The translations under genes were made by a program, and so were the position numbers. The notes under the pieces were generated by a model that saw only the letters and a list, made by a program, of their open reading frames with translations, did no database searches and had not been told where the DNA came from. A DNA stretch of 42,321 nucleotides from Bacillota bacterium (GTDB taxonomy: Bacteria; Bacillota; Negativicutes; Sporomusales; Sporomusaceae). The stretch is from assembly GCA_023443285.1 (NCBI GenBank), contig JAEZVB010000083.1, positions 1-42,321 on the forward strand, in the 5' to 3' direction. Shown here one piece after another: positions 31,077 to 39,433 of the stretch (position 1 is the stretch's first letter; every line of letters starts with the position of its first letter).

Positions 31077-33406
31077 TATTTAATCACCTTCACAATCTCT
31101 TGGTTTATCTCAATTATGTCCTCGCCTTCGGTAAAAGGCTGGTCAAACTTGTCATAGGCAGCTTCATTGATTTGTTCTAGTACACCTTCTATCATAAGAC
31201 CTCTATCCTCTGCAATTTCCTCTAACTCACTTCTGTCCCATGTCTGTTTCATAAGAAGTGTTTGTACTAATTCGGATAAAGCCGGTGGCAATCCCCACAA
31301 ACATTCTACTGCCAATTCCTTTTGCTGAGATTCATCATTTGAAAGTTGCTCTGAAGGTACGGCATTTGGGGAGGCTCCTTCTTCGCTAAAGATTGTACTA
31401 AGGATTGAAGTAACTTTCTCGGAATCTGCTTGTAAAGCTGCAACCTTACCCATATCAAGTTTGACTGTTCCAGTTGGTGAAGTTGCTGCTTTTTCTGGCG
31501 GAGCAGGTAATGCAAATCCTCCTCCTGCAGAAGATGACGGCACCACTGTGATCGGCTCAATAGCAGCCTGGTGCATTTTACTATACAAATTAGCTGACTC
31601 AATTCCCAATAGCTTAAAGATACGTTCTATGAGTTTCATTTCCTCAACTGGAACGGTTCCATCTACCTGAGAAACTTGAATAATCAGGTCCCCAACCATT
31701 TCTTTCTGAGCTGCATCTAAGCTTTCAATACGTTTTTTCACACCAGACATATTTAAGTTTTGTGTGCTCAACCATAATACATGCGCCTTGAGGCGCTGCT
31801 GTTCTGCTGGCTTAAGATACATCCACTTTTCGGCCTGATTTAACAGCATAACCATCTCTTCTTCTGAAACTTTTCCATCTACTTGTGAAACTAATGCAGA
31901 TAAATACATAGCCAAAGACGCAGCGGCATAATGTGAGTCGAGAACAGTGCTTTGAGAATCCTTTCCGAGATCAAAGATAACCACGTTGGAATCTGCTTCT
32001 GGTAGTACCCCTCCTAATCTACAATCCGGTTCGAGTCCTAAACTATAGTGATTGCTAAGCGCATCCAGAAACAACCCCATGCGCCTTTTGGACCTATCTT
32101 TCCATTCAGGAAAGTGAGCTAAAAGTGATGATAGCTTTATCTCTATCGGCCGTGAACTCTTGGATACATCCAATTTTATTTCGTTTATTTCTTGCTTGAC
32201 AGTGTTCGGCCAAAGGGAGGTTGGTAACTCCAGCAAAGCATCAAGAGTACCTGCCTTCTCGGGGTTTCTTCCGAGATAACGGCTGTAACTGTCTAGTCTA
32301 TCGTGGCAGGTTTGCACCAAAGGTGCAAGTTTCTTGATAGGGCTTGTTAAAACAGTAACGTCAGGCAAATCCAACGTTTTAGCGTATGCTCTTGAACCTA
32401 GCAGCGATTTGCTTGCTGGTTGATGATTAAAAGCTAATTTTGTCTTGTTGTGTGTCAATTTTAGGCCAGCACCAAATACTCTTCCATATTCTTCGGCAAA
32501 CATCATCTGAAACTCATCTTTGCAACGCTGAGCCGCAGTTCTTACAAACATCGGTGGATTAGGTGTTGATAAATACCAAGACAACGCCCAGTCATGCGGG
32601 AGGACAACTCCATCCCTTGCAATCTGTCCCAGTCCTATTTTTAAATCTAAAGAAGGGCCAGAATGATAGGTTGCAGCAGGTGCCTTTTGATTATAAATAA
32701 TAGATGTAAGGTAGTCATCGTTCTTTACATAAACTAGTAAAGAATTTGCGTATGTATTAAACGATCTGTTTTCGCCATAAATACTAAGTAATCTCTCTAT
32801 TTCAGTCCGAATTATTGAAACCTCGTTCTTTGCAGTCGGGCTATGTTCAGCATCATGTAGCAATCTTCGTTCTAATCCATAAAAATATAAAAACACATAG
32901 CCTATATCTGCCTCGGGATCATTTTTCCCCATGGAAAGCCATTTCAAATATGCCCCCCTAGCCTCCGGAGAAATTTCTGAATATGAGGGCCAATAATCCA
33001 TCCTGCGGGCGCGGTAATCACAATTATAGTTACTTACCGGTAGTTGAGGATCTATAAGGGCGCAATCTACACCATACCTGGTAGGTGCTGCTAAACCAGT
33101 ACCTACATATATCATTCCACCAGGTATCGTATAATCTGCGACATTTACCATTCTTCCCTGCCCAACCCAAAAAACATCACTATCAGTTCGAGTGGTTATT
33201 TCGCTGTAAGAATTTGACTGAGAAGAATATTTTCTCATATTGACTGAGTTATAATTAGGTGTGTCCGGAGAATCTAATTTCTTAACTCTAGAAGAAAAAA
33301 TTTTTACTAATCCCCAAATTACTACTCCAATTATAGCCAATCCCAGTAAAATTGGACCGAATTTTATTATTAACCCAATTATGATCAATACTCCTATTAT
33401 TTGCAT
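31076..33406 (-). CDS. sngA: TerB-domain membrane protein (Shango SngA-like)
   Basis: The protein has about 776 residues from the ATG at 33406 (GGGGGCGATAGC upstream); an earlier ATG at 33466 is less likely because the hydrophobic helix would not be terminal. Residues 3-36 form one or two membrane helices. A TerB_N domain follows (SDVFWVGQGRMVNVADY, GLERRLLHDAEHSP), then the TerB domain with two acidic repeats SQVDGKVSEEEM and SQVDGTVPVEEM, which may bind metal, and a TerB_C-like end. TerB_N/TerB/TerB_C proteins pair with ATPase and helicase genes in defence loci. The N-terminal anchor suggests that sensing occurs at the membrane. Confidence 0.87.
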   Translation of the reverse strand: MQIIGVLIIIGLIIKFGPILLGLAIIGVVIWGLVKIFSSRVKKLDSPDTPNYNSVNMRKYSSQSNSYSEITTRTDSDVFWVGQGRMVNVADYTIPGGMIYVGTGLAAPTRYGVDCALIDPQLPVSNYNCDYRARRMDYWPSYSEISPEARGAYLKWLSMGKNDPEADIGYVFLYFYGLERRLLHDAEHSPTAKNEVSIIRTEIERLLSIYGENRSFNTYANSLLVYVKNDDYLTSIIYNQKAPAATYHSGPSLDLKIGLGQIARDGVVLPHDWALSWYLSTPNPPMFVRTAAQRCKDEFQMMFAEEYGRVFGAGLKLTHNKTKLAFNHQPASKSLLGSRAYAKTLDLPDVTVLTSPIKKLAPLVQTCHDRLDSYSRYLGRNPEKAGTLDALLELPTSLWPNTVKQEINEIKLDVSKSSRPIEIKLSSLLAHFPEWKDRSKRRMGLFLDALSNHYSLGLEPDCRLGGVLPEADSNVVIFDLGKDSQSTVLDSHYAAASLAMYLSALVSQVDGKVSEEEMVMLLNQAEKWMYLKPAEQQRLKAHVLWLSTQNLNMSGVKKRIESLDAAQKEMVGDLIIQVSQVDGTVPVEEMKLIERIFKLLGIESANLYSKMHQAAIEPITVVPSSSAGGGFALPAPPEKAATSPTGTVKLDMGKVAALQADSEKVTSILSTIFSEEGASPNAVPSEQLSNDESQQKELAVECLWGLPPALSELVQTLLMKQTWDRSELEEIAEDRGLMIEGVLEQINEAAYDKFDQPFTEGEDIIEINQEIVKVIK

Positions 33407-34241
33407 GCTATCGCCCCCAAGGATTGCATTTAAAATTAAACGCCACTTACACCAAACATAAGGCATTATGAATTAAACTTATTTCTCATTTTTTCACCAC
33501 TAGGAATATGTAGGTCTGTACCACTTTGGATGCATTAACACAATAAGTATGTTGGCGGCCATTAAAAAAGTGTGTAGATCAAAGTTATCCACAATTGCCG
33601 CCTTATCTAGTCGACCTAAGAAAAAAGCTTTGCCAACACCAATTATCCATACTTCAGCGTTTTTATGGCTCTTTTATGCGCAGGAGTATTCCTAGCTGTC
33701 ACTAAAGCTGTCGTTAAAAAAGTGTTGCTTGTTCTCCCTGCTCTTCAAAAATTTCGTTACTTTCATCTAAACATATAAAGAACGCGAAGATATAGCAAAT
33801 TTATCGCCTAAAGGAACTGGCATAGTATGTCCTCCCGATTTATTAACATTTATGTTGCTTTTTTGTGTATTTTCGAGACGATGTAAGGATTTTCCTGTTA
33901 TAAGCTTTTCTTAGAAGTAAAATAATTAACAAATTCACACTAACTACTTTACGAAAGAAATTAGTACACTTATGCGCAAATAAGCTTCATTGGATTTCAT
34001 AAGGATTTACTATATCGACTAAGAAAAATAGCCTACTACTTGATTACTAATCTTGCAATCAAGCCATTTATTGTAAAAAAATATTTAATATATGCTATAC
34101 TTATAGAAATGTCATTATCATTCTTATATACTCAATTGGAATGTATCAGAAGTAAAGCTTTGCAATAAAAAACTGTCATTAGATATCTACTAAAATTTGA
34201 GTAGAATCAACGACATCATTAACGTATCAAAGGGTGACGTG
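33407..34241. other. Divergent intergenic region between the Shango-like operon and the SF1 helicase
   Basis: No convincing gene is seen in these 835 nt. A perfect DnaA box (TTATCCACA, 33585-33593) occurs once. Two short overlapping plus-strand frames around 33549-33780 (48 and 37 residues) could be a frame-shifted remnant but match nothing I recognise. The promoter of the SF1 helicase lies near its right end; I found no convincing promoter for the Shango-like operon. Confidence 0.4.
34071..34101 (+). promoter_or_regulatory. Predicted extended -10 promoter of the SF1 helicase gene
   Basis: TTGTAA (34071-34076) is followed after 19 nt by TGC-TATACT (34096-34101), an extended -10 element. The spacer is one or two nt longer than ideal, which the TGn motif can offset. 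The leader to the chosen ATG would be about 135 nt. Confidence 0.4.
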
Positions 34242-37200
34242 ATGGACTTAAAGACACTACAATATTGGCATAAGCTGGAGCATTTTTATCCTTATATTTT
34301 AAACGAGCAAGGCAGTCCTTTCATAAGAACTTATTCCATCAATAGCGAAATCGAATTCCCCAATTTTCAAATTCCTGCGATACATGCTACCAAGGCGGTT
34401 CGACGCTATGCTGTTTATCTCGGCATATTTCGAGTAGACAGTGCACTATGCGCTTTGGAAAAAGGTATGAAAACGTCGATGAATTTTCGAGATTCAGGAG
34501 ACGACGAGAGTTGTTTTTGCATGTTCACTTTATCGCCTAGTGGCTTTTTTGAACCGGAGAGTTTTCGTATATCCTCTTTTCCTTGGGCTATTCACAGAGT
34601 AAGGGATGGCGGAATTATCATTGACCAGTGGGATAGCGATTTCAAATCGTTTGAGCTTAAGCTGTTTCAGTATCTCAGTGATAACAAAGAGCCGTGTACT
34701 TATGCATTTTTAGAAGCCACCCGGAGTTACTTTGCGTCTCAAATAAACTGGGACATTGCTTTTTCTGATGGCTGGTTACGTATTGATATGATTTTGGAAG
34801 ACGCTGATAAGTCGAAGGCAAAACACCCTGAATCACCCTATGGTGATACCGAAGACAATACCGTTGACGATTTATTAGAATACACGAAAACGGAAAATGA
34901 AAACACTGATGAGTTGATCAAACAGAATGACCTGCTCAATAGTTTCTATATCAGAGATCTTGAGCGGGTCATTCAGAGCCTGCAGAGAGAGCACTCAGAT
35001 TATGGACAAGCCTTTGAGCAATATATGACACACCATGCAGATCCGAAAATAAATGTTGAAACTGATACTAAGGTTTTACTCGACATATTGTCCCCCACCT
35101 ATCTACCGCTAGGTCGTTGGCCCAGTAATTACGGAATGCGCCTCATGCAGCAGGTAGATGTCAACGCCTTTATGTGCAAGGATTCTAAATATCAGCAGGC
35201 TCTATTTTCAGTCAATGGTCCTCCGGGAACAGGCAAAACTACAATGCTCAAAGATATCATTGCAGCAATTATTGTAGATCGCGCCATAGAAATGGTTAAA
35301 CTCAACATGCCCGATAGTGCCTTTAGCAAAGAAGTATGTACAATTTCTTATAAAGGTTATACCAACTGCGTAAGGGACATTATTCCAGAGATTAAGAACC
35401 ACGGAATATTAATAGCGTCCAATAATAATGGCGCTGTTGAAAATATTACTAATGAGCTTCCTTCCATCGAAGAACTTCCAGAAAAATACCGAAGTGATGA
35501 CTATTATTATTTTTCTGAAGTCTCTGACATGATGCTCGGAAAAGGAGCAACGTGGGCTCTCAACGCTGCTTCGCTTGGCAATAAACGTAAACGAACTGCT
35601 TTTATTGAAAACTTTTGGCCGATTTCCATAGAGGATGAGAAATATAACTTTAATAAAGAATTGCGAGAGAAACTTAAAACTATATCGCCCGAAAAATGGG
35701 ATAAAGCAAAACAGTCTTTTTCCCAGATGCTTGAAGCGGTAAAAGATGAGTTCGTGCGTATCGATAAGATACATAACAAGACGTGTGTATTGTTGGAAAT
35801 CAGAGATACACTGGTTGCCTTAACTGCTTCCCTGAAAATTGTGGAGTCTCAAATTCAAAAAATTGAGGAGCAGAGAAACAACCATAAAAATGCAATCTTT
35901 GATTATACACAACGCATAGAACTTCTGATACTACAAAAAGAAGATTTAATAAGAATTGACCGATTACTCTGGCTAAAAAAGTTAGTTTGGCCTAAACATC
36001 GGCTGGTTCAAAAATATAATGAAATAGTTAATTCATTAGAGCAAAATAGCATTGACCTAGTAAATACGCGTGAAAAACTTGCCTCTACCGAACAACAGAT
36101 TAAGCCTTTGATAGAACAAAAGATGAATTTACAGGAAGAAAAGAACGCAATCATCCAGAACATTGAACAACTTGAGGCCGAGTTGGAAGATTTCCGTATC
36201 CAAATAGAAGCCCCATGTCGTATAGACAAGTATTTTACCAGCCGCACCGATGATGTAAGCAAGTCATCTCCATGGGGATATTCCGCATTAAACATATTGA
36301 GAGAATCTCTCTTTTTGGAAGCACTTCAACTTCACAAGGCTTTTATATGCAATTCAAAATATTTGAGAGAAAATATTGATGCTTTCGGGAAAATGATGCG
36401 AGGGAAAATACCCAAAGGACAGCTACCAGTTGCAGCACCAATTTTACTCCAGAGTTTATTTTTGATTGTTCCTGTCGTATCAACTACCTTCGCGTCAGTC
36501 AGCAATTTTCTAAGAGATATTCCACAAAATGAAATTGCCTATCTTTTTGTGGACGAAGCCGGACAAGCCATGCCCCAGTCGGCCGCCGGAGCTATATGGC
36601 GGGCAAAGCGAGTAATTGCTGTAGGCGATCCGCTACAGATTGAACCTGTCGTTACTCTGCATGACGATGTGATTCAGGTATTAGCCGATTATTACCAACA
36701 AAGTCTGCTGGTTAGAAATAAATATACGAGTGTACAAAGCCTTGCAGATCTTGCAAATACTTTTGGTGGATATCGAACATTAGAGCAAAAAAATGACTTG
36801 TGGATCGGTGCACCACTAGTGGTACATAACCGATGTCAACGACAGGTTTTTCACATTTCTAACAAAATTGCCTACAACGAAAAAATGGTGTATGCCACAA
36901 AGGATCATCCAGATGCTGTTTGCCAATGGATTCATGTGTCAGGAAACAGTCAAAGTGGGCACTTTGTACCCAAGCAAGCAGAAGCAATAATCGAGATTGT
37001 GCTTAATAACTTCAAAGCGCTTGGTCAGCCCGAAAAACAGTCTACAAAAGTACCATCTCTATTTTTGATTACTCCATTTAGGAGCGTTAAAGCAGGCCTG
37101 ATTAATCACTTTCGAAAACTACTGCCGGATTTATTAGCCCAAAGCAGGCCGGATATCTCAAAGAATGAACTGCGCAAATGGATTAACACCTCCATAGGTA

Positions 37201-37436
37201 CAATACATACATTTCAAGGAAAACAAGCGGATATCGTCATATTATGTTTGGGGGTAGGCTCCGATGGCAAAAGCATTGGGGCTGTAAGCTGGGTTAGCGC
37301 TAGGCCCAATATTCTTAATGTTGCTGTTACCAGATCAAAAGTACAGCTATATATTATAGGCGATATAAATATTTGGAAAAGTGAACCTTATTTCAACGAG
37401 GCATATTCATATTTCAATCATGTAGAGTGGAATTAA
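34242..37436 (+). CDS. Large SF1 (Upf1/Dna2-like) helicase of unknown role
   Basis: The protein has about 1064 residues from the ATG at 34242, supported by AAGGGTGA; a TTG at 34197 gives a longer frame without a site. Residues 1-300 form an uncharacterised N-terminal domain ending in LPLGRWPS. Walker A GPPGTGKT is at about 326-333. A coiled-coil insert of about 200 residues (rich in E, Q, K, L) follows, then Walker B FVDEAGQAMPQ near 769, GDPLQIEPV, and the C-terminal motifs IGTIHTFQGKQADIV and NVAVTRSK. It lies beside the Shango-like operon with its own promoter and terminator. A defence role is suggested by context only; the family is not assigned to a known system by me. Confidence 0.85.
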   Translation: MDLKTLQYWHKLEHFYPYILNEQGSPFIRTYSINSEIEFPNFQIPAIHATKAVRRYAVYLGIFRVDSALCALEKGMKTSMNFRDSGDDESCFCMFTLSPSGFFEPESFRISSFPWAIHRVRDGGIIIDQWDSDFKSFELKLFQYLSDNKEPCTYAFLEATRSYFASQINWDIAFSDGWLRIDMILEDADKSKAKHPESPYGDTEDNTVDDLLEYTKTENENTDELIKQNDLLNSFYIRDLERVIQSLQREHSDYGQAFEQYMTHHADPKINVETDTKVLLDILSPTYLPLGRWPSNYGMRLMQQVDVNAFMCKDSKYQQALFSVNGPPGTGKTTMLKDIIAAIIVDRAIEMVKLNMPDSAFSKEVCTISYKGYTNCVRDIIPEIKNHGILIASNNNGAVENITNELPSIEELPEKYRSDDYYYFSEVSDMMLGKGATWALNAASLGNKRKRTAFIENFWPISIEDEKYNFNKELREKLKTISPEKWDKAKQSFSQMLEAVKDEFVRIDKIHNKTCVLLEIRDTLVALTASLKIVESQIQKIEEQRNNHKNAIFDYTQRIELLILQKEDLIRIDRLLWLKKLVWPKHRLVQKYNEIVNSLEQNSIDLVNTREKLASTEQQIKPLIEQKMNLQEEKNAIIQNIEQLEAELEDFRIQIEAPCRIDKYFTSRTDDVSKSSPWGYSALNILRESLFLEALQLHKAFICNSKYLRENIDAFGKMMRGKIPKGQLPVAAPILLQSLFLIVPVVSTTFASVSNFLRDIPQNEIAYLFVDEAGQAMPQSAAGAIWRAKRVIAVGDPLQIEPVVTLHDDVIQVLADYYQQSLLVRNKYTSVQSLADLANTFGGYRTLEQKNDLWIGAPLVVHNRCQRQVFHISNKIAYNEKMVYATKDHPDAVCQWIHVSGNSQSGHFVPKQAEAIIEIVLNNFKALGQPEKQSTKVPSLFLITPFRSVKAGLINHFRKLLPDLLAQSRPDISKNELRKWINTSIGTIHTFQGKQADIVILCLGVGSDGKSIGAVSWVSARPNILNVAVTRSKVQLYIIGDINIWKSEPYFNEAYSYFNHVEWN

Positions 37437-37633
37437 CTTTACCGTTTTAGCCCATGTCAAATCCGCCTCTAAGAGGTAACTTCAACTCAGTATGCAAAAG
37501 AAGCGAACAACCTCTACACTCTTTTAGCAGTTGCTTGCTTCCTCTGAGCAATACATGTATACGTCAGTTTGACGTCTAGTAGATTTTACTTAATGGAACT
37601 GCAAACTAATTACAAAGCTAACCTGTCAGAAGT

Positions 37634-37675
37634 ATGGTCTCAGCCCTTGATTTTACGAAGGCTGAGACCATTTTG
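37634..37675 (+). terminator. Intrinsic terminator of the SF1 helicase gene
   Basis: A perfect 12-bp stem (ATGGTCTCAGCC with GGCTGAGACCAT) and a 14-nt loop are followed by TTTTGC on the plus strand, about 200 nt after the helicase stop. Confidence 0.7.
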
Positions 37676-37753
37676 CACCGTTAGAGGTGACACGATTTCT
37701 TAAATAATACGCTTAATAAACTTGACTGCACTCTGTCCAGTTATTTTCTTCAG

Positions 37754-37793
37754 TACTATTACACGAAATATCCCACAAATTCGTGTAATAGTA
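37754..37793. repeat. Perfect 14-bp inverted repeat
   Basis: TACTATTACACGAA and its exact complement TTCGTGTAATAGTA are separated by 12 nt. No T-run follows on either strand, so it is not a standard terminator. It could be a binding site for a dimeric protein, an RNA hairpin after RlmD, or the end of a small element. Confidence 0.5.
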
Positions 37794-37901
37794 TAGGGGT
37801 GTCGACCCCCAACGTACGTTCGCCCCATTTTGAACGTCTATGCTAACATATAAACACACATTTTAAATTTATCAAAACCCGCGAACCCTTGCGAAATAAG
37901 G

Positions 37902-39284
37902 CTATTCCGGCTCTATCACAGCAACTGACTCAACATGAAACGTCTGCGCAAACATATCTACAGGCTGAATCTCCTGCGTCTTATACCCCAAATCATCCAA
38001 AATCGCCAAGTCCCGTGCCAGTGATGCCGGATTGCAGGATACGTAGACAATACGCTGAGGCTCCATATTTACGAAAGTCTCCAGTACTTTCTGCTCGCAG
38101 CCGGCCCTTGGGGGATCGACGACAATGACATCTGGTTTGATGCCTTGTTTGAACATGCGCGGCATGATATCAACGGCATCGCCCACAATGAATTCAGCGT
38201 TGGTGACGTTATTGGTGATGGCGTTTTGGCGGGCATCTAGGATGGCGGGTTCGACGATTTCGATGCCGTAGACTTTAGCGGCGTGACGAGCCAGGAAGAG
38301 GGTAATGGTACCTGTACCGCAGTAGGCGTCAATAACGGTTTCGCGGCCTGTCAGTCCGGCATATTTGACGGCTTGATTATAGAGTACCTCGGCCTGGGTG
38401 GTGTTGACCTGGAAAAAGGAACGAGCCGATATGGCGAAAGTAAACTCGCCTAATTTGTCGCTGATTGTATCTTGTCCCCATAGGGTACGTGTTTTGTGAC
38501 CCATAATGATATTGGTGCTTTTGGGGTTAATGTTCTGGATGATGCTGACAAGACCGGGAATGCTGGCGATTAACCGTTCAACAAGGGCTTGTTGTTTTGG
38601 CAGGCGTTCAGTAGCTGTTACCAGAACAACCATGATTTGGCCTGTTGACGTGCCTATCCGCCCTAGGACATGGCGAATAACGCCCTGTCCGGTATGCTCG
38701 TCATATGGTTCAATACTAAGTTCCTGGATTGCCTTCCTAACCTCCCTGGCAATATCGTTATTGCTCTGGTGCTGGATAAGGCAATTGTCGGTATCGATGA
38801 TATCATGGCTTCCTTGCGCATAACAGCCCACTACCACTTTGTTATTTTTTCGTCCTACCGGAAACTGCATTTTGTTGCGGTAATACCAGGGATTAGCCGC
38901 CCCTATCGTGGGATGCACCACGACTTCCGGCAGCTTGCCAATGCGGGTAATGGCATCAATTACCTGTTGCCGCTTGGTGTTCAGTTGTTCCTGGTAACTT
39001 ACGTGCTGGAGCTGACAACCACCGCAGAGGCTGTAGATTGCACATTCCGGCGAAATTCGGTGGGGTGCTGGAGTTAGGACAGTTCGAAGACGTCCAGTAG
39101 CATAGGTCTTTTTGACAGTAGTAATAACTGCCTCCACGGTTTCACCAGGTAAAGCGCCAGGAATAAATACGGTGAAGTCCTGATAACGGCCTACGCCTTC
39201 GCCGCTGTGACCCAGTCCGGTTATGTCGATTGTATAGGTTTGTCCCTTTTCTACGGGAACAGTTTTATTTGCCACGTATGTCAC
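37902..39284 (-). CDS. rlmD: 23S rRNA (uracil-5)-methyltransferase RlmD
   Basis: The protein has 460 residues. An N-terminal TRAM domain (YTIDITGLGHSGEGVGRY) is followed by the Fe-S cysteines in CAIYSLCGGCQLQH, then the methyltransferase core: YCGTGTITLFLA (SAM-binding), VVDPPRAGCEQKVL and VYVSCNPASLARDLAIL with the catalytic cysteine. It makes 5-methyluridine in 23S rRNA; specificity (RlmD against RlmCD) cannot be decided from this sequence alone. Length and motif order fit. It is the first clearly housekeeping gene right of the defence island. Confidence 0.9.
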   Translation of the reverse strand: MTYVANKTVPVEKGQTYTIDITGLGHSGEGVGRYQDFTVFIPGALPGETVEAVITTVKKTYATGRLRTVLTPAPHRISPECAIYSLCGGCQLQHVSYQEQLNTKRQQVIDAITRIGKLPEVVVHPTIGAANPWYYRNKMQFPVGRKNNKVVVGCYAQGSHDIIDTDNCLIQHQSNNDIAREVRKAIQELSIEPYDEHTGQGVIRHVLGRIGTSTGQIMVVLVTATERLPKQQALVERLIASIPGLVSIIQNINPKSTNIIMGHKTRTLWGQDTISDKLGEFTFAISARSFFQVNTTQAEVLYNQAVKYAGLTGRETVIDAYCGTGTITLFLARHAAKVYGIEIVEPAILDARQNAITNNVTNAEFIVGDAVDIMPRMFKQGIKPDVIVVDPPRAGCEQKVLETFVNMEPQRIVYVSCNPASLARDLAILDDLGYKTQEIQPVDMFAQTFHVESVAVIEPE

Positions 39285-39307
39285 CTTTTCTTTTAAAAAT
39301 CAATTAC

Positions 39308-39370
39308 GAAGGATGGGATTGCCACGCCAAAGCGTAAAAGCGAGACTGCTTCGCGATGCTCGCAATGACC
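39308..39370. repeat. REP-like dispersed element
   Basis: The minus-strand text starts GGTCATTGCGAGCATCGCGA and ends near GTGGCAATCCCATCC, so GATTGC and GCAATG face each other at the ends. This is the common 'GTCATTGCGAG ... GTGGCAATC' intergenic repeat found in many bacterial genomes. Only one copy is in the window, between RlmD and the Lon-like gene. Confidence 0.6.
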
Positions 39371-39404
39371 GTGGGGATAGATAGTAATGGCTGCGAGGCA
39401 GTAA

Positions 39405-39430
39405 CAGAGGGCGGAAATGTCCGCCCTCTG
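39405..39430 (-). terminator. Hairpin directly after the Lon-like gene
   Basis: An 11-bp perfect stem (CAGAGGGCGGA with TCCGCCCTCTG) and a 4-nt loop lie 4 nt after the Lon-like stop codon. On the minus strand only a weak T-run follows, but the stem is very GC-rich. Confidence 0.6.
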
Positions 39431-39433
39431 TGT

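Larger units (their letters stand above)
37437..37901. other. Noncoding gap between the SF1 helicase and RlmD
   Basis: No gene is seen in these 465 nt. They contain the helicase terminator (37634-37675), a perfect 14-bp inverted repeat (37754-37793) and, directly after it, GGGGT-GTCG-ACCCC (37796-37809). Confidence 0.5.

Noticed and set aside
33585..33593. Perfect DnaA box TTATCCACA
   Set aside because: It is a single 9-mer without clustered boxes, AT-rich unwinding element or dnaA/dnaN nearby, so it is not evidence of an origin.
33549..33780. Two short overlapping plus-strand frames upstream of the SF1 helicase (48 and 37 residues)
   Set aside because: No ribosome-binding site, no recognised family and a frame change between them; at most a remnant.
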